This document shows positions 7,850-13,542 of a stretch of DNA of 13,542 bases, piece by piece. The position numbers were made by a program, and so were the translations under genes. Position 1 is the first letter of the stretch; every line of letters begins with the position of its first letter. Below the pieces are notes generated by a model that worked only from the letters and a program-made list of their open reading frames with translations, made no database searches and was not told the origin of the DNA. The stretch is from CAYUXF01 sp964448755 (GTDB taxonomy: Bacteria > Margulisbacteria > Termititenacia > Termititenacales > CAYUXF01), in the NCBI GenBank assembly GCA_964448755.1, contig CAYUXF010000041.1:1-13542 (forward strand). Direction: 5' to 3'.

Positions 7850-9070
7850 ATGACTGTTGCTAAACCAAAACTGGCTATTATTGCGCCCGATTCCTTGCCA
7901 ATACCTCCTCTACAAGGAGGTAGTATCCAGACAATTATCTATGACCTGGCCCGGCAAATGCAAGATCTGGAAATAACTATTTTTTCAAAAAAAACTAAAA
8001 CTTTGCCGTCAGAAACCATAGATGATCATGGCATAAAATATATTTATATTAATAATTATAGTTTTCAAAATATTGATCTTAAAAAAGGCTCTGATTTTTT
8101 TCTGCGCTGGAGTTTTTATCTTTATAAAATTTGCCGTCAATTAAAAAAAATAGAGCCCGATATTGTTCATTTACATAACCGGCCGCACTGGGTGCCAATA
8201 ATTCGCCGTTTTTTGGGAGAGCGGGTCAAGATAATTTTGACCGATCATAATCAAAAAATAGCGGAAGATAAATATGTCCTGAAAAAAATTGATCAAATAG
8301 AAGCGGCTGTTGATCTGTTTGTTTATCCCAGCCGCAAAATAGCGGAGCTCGATCTGCTCTCGGTTTGTGAAAAGGCACGGGCTAAAACTTTAATTATTTA
8401 TAACGCTATAGATGTTGAAAAATTTCGGTCTTTTAAAGGCGCAAAAGAGCAGGTGCAGCTGCGTCAAAAATATGCGATTGAGCACGGCAAGCTTCTGCTT
8501 TTTGTCGGCAGACTGGTGGCGGAAAAAGCGGTAGATAAATTGCTGGAGGCTTTTCCGCTGGTCTTAAAAGAGGAACCGTCAGCAAAACTATTGTTAATAG
8601 GGTCTTCTTTTTTTTCTGGCGCTAAAGAGACGCCATTTATTAAAAAGTTAAAAAGAATAGCGGAGCCGTTTAAAGATAATATTATTTTTACCGGTTTTAT
8701 TGATAATAATGAATTACCGCAGATCTATTCTTTGGCCGATCTGTTTGTTTCTCCGGTCAATTGGGATGACCCTTCACCAAAAACCATTTATGAGGCGGCC
8801 GCTTGCGGCTGTGCTATTTTAGCTACTAAGCGGGGTGGTATACCGGAAATAGTTAAAGCAGACGAGTCGGCTGTTTTACTGGATTCGCCTTATGAAATAG
8901 ATGAGCTGGCTGCCGCAATTCTAGCGCTTTTGCGTGAGCCGGAAACTGGTGAGGCCTTGGGGCAAAATGCCCGCACGAGAATGGTAGAGAATTTTTCGGT
9001 AGAAAAAATTGCCGGGGAATGGAATAAGCTTTACTTGGAATTGGCGCAAAGTCCCCTACCAAAAACATAA
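7850..9070 (+). CDS. Family 4 glycosyltransferase (GT-B fold, CotSA-like)
   Basis: Predicted retaining glycosyltransferase that uses an activated sugar to extend a glycan; donor and acceptor are unknown. The 406-residue protein has the N-terminal GT-B pattern IAPDSLPIPPLQGGSIQTII (11-30), in which the Gly-Gly loop contacts the donor, and DIVHLHNRPHW (104-114). The C-terminal Rossmann half begins at LLFVGRLVAEKAVDKLLEAF (216-235), followed by ADLFVSP (296-302) and DPSPKTIYEAAACG (307-320). The E-x7-E motif is present as D307-x7-E315. The opening and the WDDPSPKT stretch resemble spore-coat CotSA-type glycosyltransferases of the GT4 family. No ribosome binding site is seen before the ATG. It is a lone glycan gene held between two toxin-antitoxin modules. 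Confidence 0.92.
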   Translation: MTVAKPKLAIIAPDSLPIPPLQGGSIQTIIYDLARQMQDLEITIFSKKTKTLPSETIDDHGIKYIYINNYSFQNIDLKKGSDFFLRWSFYLYKICRQLKKIEPDIVHLHNRPHWVPIIRRFLGERVKIILTDHNQKIAEDKYVLKKIDQIEAAVDLFVYPSRKIAELDLLSVCEKARAKTLIIYNAIDVEKFRSFKGAKEQVQLRQKYAIEHGKLLLFVGRLVAEKAVDKLLEAFPLVLKEEPSAKLLLIGSSFFSGAKETPFIKKLKRIAEPFKDNIIFTGFIDNNELPQIYSLADLFVSPVNWDDPSPKTIYEAAACGCAILATKRGGIPEIVKADESAVLLDSPYEIDELAAAILALLREPETGEALGQNARTRMVENFSVEKIAGEWNKLYLELAQSPLPKT

Positions 9071-9136
9071 ATATACTCCCGAAAGGGAATGAGATATTGA
9101 GTTATTCTGATAGAAAAGTGAAAATCAAGATAATCT

Positions 9137-9174
9137 ATTGCATTAATTGTTCATTTATGGTAAATTAATGTAAT
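9137..9174. promoter_or_regulatory. Inverted repeat, likely operator of toxin-antitoxin module 2
   Basis: ATTGCATTAATT (9137-9148) and AATTAATGTAAT (9163-9174) are reverse complements at 11 of 12 positions with a 14-nt spacer. It overlaps both promoter hexamers and the antitoxin start codon. The arm sequence is unrelated to the module 1 operator, suggesting separate control. Confidence 0.6.
9138..9166 (+). promoter_or_regulatory. Predicted extended -10 promoter giving a leaderless antitoxin 2 mRNA
   Basis: TTGCAT (9138-9143), a 17-bp spacer, then TGG-TAAATT with the hexamer at 9161-9166. The ATG follows after six bases at 9173, so transcription should begin at or next to the start codon. No Shine-Dalgarno site is present. 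Confidence 0.5.
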
Positions 9175-9817
9175 GAAATATGGGGAATTGATCAAAAAAT
9201 GTTCCGATCTTCCTTTGATCGAGTCCAAAACCGCTGCTGCTATTTTTCAGGAGCGAGAGACTGATGTTGCCAGGCAATTTGGCCGCTGGGTAAAAACCGG
9301 GCAATTGATCCAATTGAAGAGAGGTATCTATCTACTGCCGAAAGAATATGGCGGTAAGCAATTCAATGGTTACTATTTAGCTTGTGTTTTGTTGCGGCCG
9401 TCATATATTAGTCTGGAAAAGGCCCTGGAGTTTTATGGTTTGATCCCGGAGGGAGTTTTTGTTTATACTGCCTTGACTACCAGAAGGGCGAATTTTTTTA
9501 GTAATTTAGCGGGCAAATTTTCATATAGGCATATCCAGCCAGGCCTTTTTTGGGGATATGATACAGTTGAAAAAGGCAATACCGCTTTTTATTTAGCGAC
9601 GCCAGAAAAAGCTTTGCTGGATTATATTTATGTGAACAGGGTCTCCATAGACCAGGGATTTTTGCAAGAGCTTCGTCTGCAAAATACAAGGGAAGTAATT
9701 AACAAAAAAAAATTACTAATGACGGCTGAACGTTTTAAGAAAAAAAATATCTTGCAGGCGGCCAGATTGATAATTGAATATTTGGAACAAGAGGAACAAC
9801 AGGAGAAAATATTATGA
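9173..9817 (+). CDS. AbiEi-family antitoxin / transcriptional regulator (module 2)
   Basis: Predicted antitoxin and autorepressor of the second type IV module. It is 214 residues, the same length as the first antitoxin. An N-terminal winged-helix region covers about residues 15-56, with RWVKTGQLIQLKRGIYLLP (38-56) corresponding to the wing. The AbiEi effector part contains LLRPSYISLEKALEFYGLIP (73-92), VYTALTTRRANFF (97-109) and ATPEKALLDYIY (142-153). These line up with the SLEYMLSYYGLIPE and PERALADK segments of the first antitoxin, but the proteins are clearly diverged, so this is not a recent tandem duplication. Its stop TGA overlaps the toxin ATG (9814-9817). Confidence 0.86.
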   Translation: MKYGELIKKCSDLPLIESKTAAAIFQERETDVARQFGRWVKTGQLIQLKRGIYLLPKEYGGKQFNGYYLACVLLRPSYISLEKALEFYGLIPEGVFVYTALTTRRANFFSNLAGKFSYRHIQPGLFWGYDTVEKGNTAFYLATPEKALLDYIYVNRVSIDQGFLQELRLQNTREVINKKKLLMTAERFKKKNILQAARLIIEYLEQEEQQEKIL

Positions 9818-10608
9818 GAGATCATTTAACAAAACTGGCGCTGCAAACACCGGAACAAGATCGATTAAATATTTGCCGTGAGTATCTACAGTCTTATTTA
9901 TTGTCGATCATGCAAAAATATAATTTTTTTCAACAAGCTGCTTTTGTCGGCGGCACATCTTTGCGCATTATTTATAATCTGCCGCGTTTTTCGGAAGATC
10001 TAGATTTTTCTCTGGTCAAACCGGCCAGGGATAAATTTGATCTTAAAAATTTTTTAGAATTTATAAAAAAAGAGCTGGAGTTGTCTGGCTATACACTGAC
10101 CTTAAAATATAAAGATCAAACTGCCGTTCTTTCGGCAATGCTTGGTTTTAATGAGATCAGCTATGAATTGGGTATTTCTGATCAAAAAGACCAGAAACTG
10201 TCAATAAAAATAGACCTTGATACGAACCCTCCTGCCGGAGCAGTTTTGGCTACAAAGGTGATCAATAAATTTATTCCGCTGGCTTTATGTCATTATGATC
10301 AAGGTTCTTTATTGGCAGGAAAAATAAACGCGCTTTTGACCAGAGGCTATTCTAAAGGGCGTGATTATTTTGATCTTTTTTGGCTTTTAACAAAGGGGAT
10401 AACGCCTAATCTTGAGTTTTTAAATAATGCTTTGCTGCAGTTCAATTATCCTCAAAAAATAACCGTCGTTAATTGGCGGGATCACTTGAAAGAAGTTATA
10501 GGCAGCAGTAATTTTAATAAGGTTTTAAATGATGTAATTCCTTTTCTGGAATACGAGGCGTTGCTGAATAGTTTTAATAAAGAGAATTTATTAAAAGTGT
10601 TGGATTAA
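9814..10608 (+). CDS. AbiEii-family nucleotidyltransferase toxin (module 2)
   Basis: Predicted nucleotidyltransferase toxin paired with the preceding antitoxin. The 264-residue protein has GGTSLR (46-51) followed by RFSEDLDFSL (58-67) with metal-binding Asp62 and Asp64. KIDLDTNPP (132-140) and LLAGKINALLTRGYSKGRDYFDLFW (within 166-190) give motifs II and III, with Lys170 and Asp187. Every key position matches the first toxin, so it is likely functional. It is about 20 residues shorter than the first toxin. The four-base overlap with the antitoxin implies translational coupling. The RNA target is not predictable from the sequence. Confidence 0.9.
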   Translation: MRDHLTKLALQTPEQDRLNICREYLQSYLLSIMQKYNFFQQAAFVGGTSLRIIYNLPRFSEDLDFSLVKPARDKFDLKNFLEFIKKELELSGYTLTLKYKDQTAVLSAMLGFNEISYELGISDQKDQKLSIKIDLDTNPPAGAVLATKVINKFIPLALCHYDQGSLLAGKINALLTRGYSKGRDYFDLFWLLTKGITPNLEFLNNALLQFNYPQKITVVNWRDHLKEVIGSSNFNKVLNDVIPFLEYEALLNSFNKENLLKVLD

Positions 10609-10624
10609 GTTCAGCTGTTAATAG

Positions 10625-10657
10625 TTTTTTCCTTCCGCTGAAGCGGTAAGGAGGGGA
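10625..10657 (+). other. Hairpin enclosing an orphan Shine-Dalgarno sequence
   Basis: T6CCTTCCGC (10625-10638) can pair with GCGG, bulged T, then AAGGAGGGGA (10643-10657) around a TGAA loop, partly through G-U pairs. The right arm contains TAAGGAGG (10647-10654), a full match to the 16S anti-SD. No start codon follows at useful distance and no T tract follows, so it is neither an obvious RBS nor a terminator. It may be part of an untranslated RNA or a remnant. Confidence 0.4.
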
Positions 10658-10688
10658 GAAATAAAGTTTTTTAAAGGAGTGAGGTGGT

Positions 10689-10725
10689 AATAAAAGTGTT
10701 CTCGGTTGCGCGCTTTTATTTTATT
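10689..10725 (+). terminator. Possible terminator after toxin-antitoxin module 2
   Basis: AATAAAAG (10689-10696) pairs with CTTTTATT (10713-10720), extended inward by G-U and G-C pairs, followed by TTATT. The stem is AT-rich and the loop long, so it would be a weak rho-independent terminator. Its position between the toxin and a strong new promoter fits that role. Confidence 0.35.
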
Positions 10726-10785
10726 AAAATGTATTTTGAAAAGTTCAAATAATAATAATGTTTTTAAAGTGTATTTTAAAAACTT
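10724..10785 (+). repeat. Two imperfect 22-bp direct repeats upstream of the AAA_14 promoter
   Basis: The copies at 10724-10745 and 10764-10785 agree at 19 of 22 positions and start 40 bp apart, close to four helical turns. Both have the core TGTATTTT (10730-10737 and 10770-10777). The second copy touches the -35 hexamer. Protein binding sites are the likely explanation. Confidence 0.55.
10760..10783. promoter_or_regulatory. Inverted repeat abutting the -35 of the AAA_14 promoter, possible operator
   Basis: GTTTTTAAA (10760-10768) and TTTAAAAAC (10775-10783) are perfect reverse complements around GTGTAT, and they end immediately before TTGACA. A repressor or activator site is plausible, although AT-rich repeats also arise by chance. 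Confidence 0.45.
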
Positions 10786-10811
10786 GACATTGTTACTGTT
10801 AGTGCTAAAAT
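10784..10811 (+). promoter_or_regulatory. Strong predicted promoter of the AAA_14 gene
   Basis: A perfect -35 TTGACA (10784-10789), 16-bp spacer and extended -10 TGC-TAAAAT (hexamer 10806-10811). The ATG at 10819 comes 7 nt after the -10, so the start codon lies at or next to the predicted transcription start. No Shine-Dalgarno site is present. Confidence 0.75.
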
Positions 10812-10818
10812 AGCTCAA

Positions 10819-12015
10819 ATGATAAAGAGAGACATTTACTTAGAAAAATTAATAGCTTTTAAAGATAAAAAATTGATAAAAATCATAACCGGTGTTAGAC
10901 GTTGTGGAAAATCTACTATTTTTGAACTATTTCAAGATCATCTAAGAGAAACTGGTGTTAGCAAAAAACAGATACAAACTATAAATTTTGAAGATATTGA
11001 TTTTGAAGAGTTAACAGATTATAAAAAATTGCATGATCATCTTCTTACTAATCTGGTTTCGGATAAAAAGAACTATATTTTCTTAGATGAAATTCAGAAT
11101 GTGCCCAATTTTCAAAAAGCTGTTGACAGTCTTTTTTTGAAAAAAAATATAGATATTTATCTAACAGGCTCAAATGCTTATATGTTATCGGCAGAAATTG
11201 CGACATTACTTTCCGGTAGATATATTGAGATTAAAATGTTACCTTTATCTTTTAAAGAATATTTGTCTGCAGATAATACTGCCGTTAATCTTAACAAAAA
11301 ATATAGAGACTATTTAACTCAGAGCTCTTTTCCTTATGTGCTGGAGTTAAATCATAAAGAAAAACTAATAAGAGAGTATCTAAGTGGTATTTACAATACA
11401 GTTGTTTTAAAGGATGTTGTCTCCCGACATAATATTGCCGATGTCTCTATTTTAGAGAGCGTCATAAAATTTATGTTTGATAATATCGGTAATATTTCTT
11501 CTATTAAGAAAATAAGTGACACCTTGATTTCTTCCGGCCGAAAAATTACACCACCAACTGTTGAGAACTATTTAAAAGCTTTGACAGACAGTTTTATTTT
11601 GTACAGGATAGGCCGTTATGATGTTAAAGGAAAACAGTATCTTAAGACTGGTGAAAAATATTATGTTGTGGATATTGGTTTAAGGTATTTTTTACTAGGA
11701 ACTAAACACGCAGATTACGGACATATATTAGAAAATATTGTATTTCTAGAACTTTATCGCAGGGGTTATCAAATCAGCATTGGCAAAATAGGTGATATTG
11801 AAGTTGATTTTGTCGCCGTAAAGGGTAAAAATATTGAATATATTCAAGTAGCGCAAAGTGTCTTAGATGAAAAAACTTTAGCTAGAGAATTAGCTCCTTT
11901 AAAAAAAATAAATGATCATTTCCCAAAAATCTTATTAACTTTGGATGAATGGCCTGCAAATAATTATGATGGAATAACGCAAATGAATGCCCTGGACTGG
12001 TTGTTAAACGTATAA
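10819..12015 (+). CDS. AAA_14 / DUF4143 family ATPase
   Basis: Stand-alone ATPase of the COG1373 type; cellular function is not established for the family. The 398-residue protein shows Walker A GVRRCGKST (25-33), Walker B YIFLDEIQ (86-93), sensor I TGSNA (116-120) and a probable arginine finger in LSGRY (Arg134). The C-terminal DUF4143 part includes a winged-helix-like region near 225-265 and a PD-(D/E)XK-like fold. In that fold Glu305 and Asp330 (GDIEVDFV) are present, but YIQVAQ (341-346) stands where ExK would be, so nuclease activity is doubtful. The gene looks markedly AT-rich beside wzm and gmd. It has its own strong promoter and appears to be a single-gene accessory unit. A defence or mobile-element role is possible but only by analogy. 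Confidence 0.92.
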   Translation: MIKRDIYLEKLIAFKDKKLIKIITGVRRCGKSTIFELFQDHLRETGVSKKQIQTINFEDIDFEELTDYKKLHDHLLTNLVSDKKNYIFLDEIQNVPNFQKAVDSLFLKKNIDIYLTGSNAYMLSAEIATLLSGRYIEIKMLPLSFKEYLSADNTAVNLNKKYRDYLTQSSFPYVLELNHKEKLIREYLSGIYNTVVLKDVVSRHNIADVSILESVIKFMFDNIGNISSIKKISDTLISSGRKITPPTVENYLKALTDSFILYRIGRYDVKGKQYLKTGEKYYVVDIGLRYFLLGTKHADYGHILENIVFLELYRRGYQISIGKIGDIEVDFVAVKGKNIEYIQVAQSVLDEKTLARELAPLKKINDHFPKILLTLDEWPANNYDGITQMNALDWLLNV

Positions 12016-12016
12016 G

Positions 12017-12039
12017 GTAGCGAGATTAAAGCGCGCTAC
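12017..12039. repeat. Short inverted repeat in a GC-richer block after the AAA_14 gene
   Basis: GTAGCG (12017-12022) and CGCTAC (12034-12039) are reverse complements around an 11-nt loop. No T tract follows, so termination is unlikely. The rest of 12040-12170 shifts from GC-rich to very AT-rich and shows no gene; AAGGAA at 12151-12156 is a distant, weak ribosome-binding candidate for the permease. Confidence 0.4.
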
Positions 12040-12170
12040 TCGGCTAGGCTCGGGAACCGGAAAATGGAGATAATGTACGCCAAACGCATTTTAAAAAGTA
12101 TCCTAAAAAATTTAAATAGGTTAAAATATAAACTTTATTATTTGAAAAATAAGGAAATTTTAATATAAAA

Positions 12171-13049
12171 ATGCTAGAAAAAATTAAAGATATTGCGGAA
12201 AAACAACAGAACGAATGGACCGCTGTTATTAAACCCAAACGCGGCTGGTTAGATATCAATTTTAAAGAGATCTGGCAGTATCGCGACCTTATTAAAATAT
12301 TTGTTTACCGTGATTTTGTGGTTTACTATAAACAAACTATCTTAGGGCCCCTCTGGTGGGTCATTCAGCCGCTCTTTACCTCCGGGATGTTCACTTTAAT
12401 TTTTAGCGCCATTGCCGGTATTTCTACCGACGGCCTGCCGCCAATTTTATTCTACCTTTCCGGTACCGTCTGCTGGAGCTATTTTTCAGAAAGTGTCCTC
12501 AATACTGCCAATACATTTGTAACTAATCGCGACATCTTCGGTAAAGTCTATTTTCCCCGGCTGGTCATACCTGTAGCTACAGTGTTTAGTAATATTATTA
12601 AATTTATTATCCAGTTCAGCATGTTCCTGGCGATCTATTTAATTTATTTTTTTAAAGGTGCTATTCTCTGGCCTAACCTGACTTTGCTCTTATTATTGCC
12701 TCTATTGTTAGCGCAAATGGCCATGCTGGGACTGGGGATAGGGATCATTGCCTCTTCTTTGACAACCAAGTACAGGGACCTCTCTTTTGCTATGCCGTTT
12801 GCCATGCAACTTGCTATGTACGCTACGCCAATAGTTTATCCGCTCTCACTGATCCCGGAAAAATGGCGGCCGCTGGCGCTTCTTAACCCCATGACGCCGG
12901 TAGTGGAGATTTTTAGAAAGATATTTTTGGGAGTCGGTACAGTGGACCTCTCTATGGTCATTAACAGCGGCATAGCGACTATTATTATTTTATTAGTTGG
13001 TATTGTTATGTTCAATAAAGTGGAAAAAAGTTTTATGGATACGGTGTAG
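12171..13049 (+). CDS. wzm: ABC-2 type polysaccharide export permease (Wzm-like)
   Basis: Membrane subunit of an ABC exporter that carries a lipid-linked polysaccharide across the inner membrane. The 292-residue protein has about six hydrophobic segments after a soluble N-terminus of some 45 residues. Family signatures are YRDFVVYYKQTILGPLWWVI (46-65), NRDIFGKVYFPRLVIP, TKYRDLSFAMPF and the PIVYPLSLIPEKWR to LLNPMTPVVEIFR segment. The N-terminal EWTAVIKPKRGWLDIN stretch is typical of one Wzm subgroup, which explains why it is longer than the usual ~260 residues. The start is weakly supported, with AAGGAA 14 nt upstream. The partner ATPase Wzt, usually adjacent, is absent; a KilA-N gene follows instead. 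Confidence 0.92.
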   Translation: MLEKIKDIAEKQQNEWTAVIKPKRGWLDINFKEIWQYRDLIKIFVYRDFVVYYKQTILGPLWWVIQPLFTSGMFTLIFSAIAGISTDGLPPILFYLSGTVCWSYFSESVLNTANTFVTNRDIFGKVYFPRLVIPVATVFSNIIKFIIQFSMFLAIYLIYFFKGAILWPNLTLLLLLPLLLAQMAMLGLGIGIIASSLTTKYRDLSFAMPFAMQLAMYATPIVYPLSLIPEKWRPLALLNPMTPVVEIFRKIFLGVGTVDLSMVINSGIATIIILLVGIVMFNKVEKSFMDTV

Positions 13050-13080
13050 CCTCAACAAGCTCGGCTAAGATACGGTAATA

Positions 13081-13086
13081 AAGGTG
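13081..13086 (+). promoter_or_regulatory. Ribosome binding site deciding the GTG start of the KilA-N gene
   Basis: AAGGTG lies 4 nt before GTG at 13091. No in-frame ATG near the N-terminus gives a better choice, so a GTG start is called. Confidence 0.6.
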
Positions 13087-13090
13087 AAAT

Positions 13091-13542
13091 GTGACTAAAA
13101 TAAAAGTACAAGGAACAGAAATTACGATCTTAAGTTTTGATAAAGACGACTTTATTTCTTTGACTGATATGTTGAAAGCTAAAGATGGTGATTTTTTTAT
13201 ATCGGATTGGCTGCGTAATCGTAATACTGTAGAGTTTCTCGGTATTTGGGAAAAAATAAACAATCCAAATTTTAATTATGGCGAATTTGCCATAATTAGA
13301 AGCCAGGCAGGGTTGAATAGTTATAAATTAAGCGTTAAGGAATGGGTCGAAAAGACCAAGGCGATAGGTTTAAAGGCCACCGCGGGCCGTTATGGTGGTA
13401 CATATGCGCATAAAGATATTGCTTTTGAATTCGGGATGTGGATAAGTGCAGAATTTAAAATATATCTGATCAAGGAATTTCAAAGATTAAAAGATAGCGA
13501 ACAGAAACAGCTAGGCTGGAGTGTAAAACGTGATCTGGCAAA
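13091..13542 (+). CDS. KilA-N domain protein (partial, runs off the window)
   Basis: A DNA-binding-type domain found in phage, phage-like and bacterial accessory proteins; the role here is unknown. The open frame starts at GTG 13091 and has 150 codons before the window edge with no stop. KilA-N features run in order: FISLTDMLKAKDGDFFISDW (21-40), then LRNRNTVEFLGIWEKINNPNFN (within 41-62) and the SQAGLNSYKLSVKEWVEKTKAIG segment. After these come TAGRYGGTYAHKDIAFEFGMWISAEF (within 98-123) and YLIKEFQRLK. The start follows wzm by about 40 nt, where an exporter ATPase would be expected. The C-terminal part, which usually sets the function, is outside the window. Confidence 0.88.
   Translation, partial: MTKIKVQGTEITILSFDKDDFISLTDMLKAKDGDFFISDWLRNRNTVEFLGIWEKINNPNFNYGEFAIIRSQAGLNSYKLSVKEWVEKTKAIGLKATAGRYGGTYAHKDIAFEFGMWISAEFKIYLIKEFQRLKDSEQKQLGWSVKRDLA
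13273..13298. repeat. Perfect 10-bp inverted repeat within the KilA-N coding region
   Basis: TAATTATGGC (13273-13282) and GCCATAATTA (13289-13298) are exact reverse complements around GAATTT, making an almost continuous 26-bp palindrome inside the gene, at the codons for NYGEFAII. It could be a binding site for the protein's own product, a hairpin in mRNA, or chance. Confidence 0.6.

Noticed and set aside
9077..9088. TCCC-GAAA-GGGA hairpin just after the GT4 gene as a terminator
   Set aside because: The stem is only four pairs and no T tract follows.
10618..10818. 66-codon open frame on the minus strand in the intergenic region before the AAA_14 gene
   Set aside because: It covers the predicted terminator, repeats and promoter, has low-complexity composition, no recognisable domain and no ribosome binding site, so it looks like a chance frame.
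12016..12022. GGTAGCG resembling part of the ops element of RfaH-controlled polysaccharide operons
   Set aside because: Only seven bases match, the rest of the ops/JUMPstart consensus is absent, and nothing else indicates an RfaH system here.
12039..13067. CTCGGCTA at 12039-12046 and 13060-13067 flanking wzm as possible insertion-site duplication
   Set aside because: An 8-bp match a kilobase apart is readily explained by chance, and the surrounding bases diverge.

Overview
This window is an AT-rich bacterial segment from a draft or metagenome assembly; a 100-base run of Ns marks a scaffold gap at 2392-2491. The backbone is a surface-polysaccharide (O-antigen or capsule type) locus read entirely on the + strand. 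In order it holds gmd and fcl (GDP-mannose to GDP-L-fucose), a family 2 glycosyltransferase, a methyltransferase-glycosyltransferase fusion, a GT4 glycosyltransferase, and a Wzm-like ABC exporter permease. Gene content and frequent Shine-Dalgarno sequences indicate an uncultured bacterium. I cannot assign a phylum from sequence reading alone.

Accessory genes are threaded between the glycan genes. An AlbA_2/ATPase-type putative regulator lies between gmd and fcl. Two separate AbiEi/AbiEii-type (type IV) toxin-antitoxin modules bracket the GT4 gene. An AAA_14/DUF4143 ATPase precedes the permease, and a KilA-N domain gene follows it and runs off the window end. The order is gmd | AlbA_2 | fcl-GT2-MT/GT2 | TA1 | GT4 | TA2 | AAA_14 | wzm | KilA-N. 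The accessory genes, most clearly the AAA_14 gene, look more AT-rich than gmd, fcl and wzm.

Two modes of translation start are visible. gmd, the AlbA_2 gene, fcl, both GT2-containing genes and the KilA-N gene have Shine-Dalgarno sequences. The first genes of TA1, TA2 and the ATPase unit have none. Instead an extended -10 element (TGn plus hexamer) ends 6-7 nt before the ATG, which predicts leaderless mRNAs. Both toxin-antitoxin promoters are overlaid by inverted repeats of unrelated sequence, consistent with independent autoregulation.

The AlbA_2 gene is one gene across the gap. A 12-bp tandem repeat encoding Gly-Gly-Leu-Asn runs into the Ns from both sides, and the right-hand frame continues into a winged-helix-like C-terminus ending at 2732. 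Fucose supply (Gmd, Fcl), glycan assembly (GT2, MT-GT2, GT4) and export (Wzm) form a coherent pathway. The exporter ATPase (Wzt) is not in the window. The accessory genes are probably cargo or defence/stabilisation elements, but a role in controlling the surface glycan cannot be excluded.
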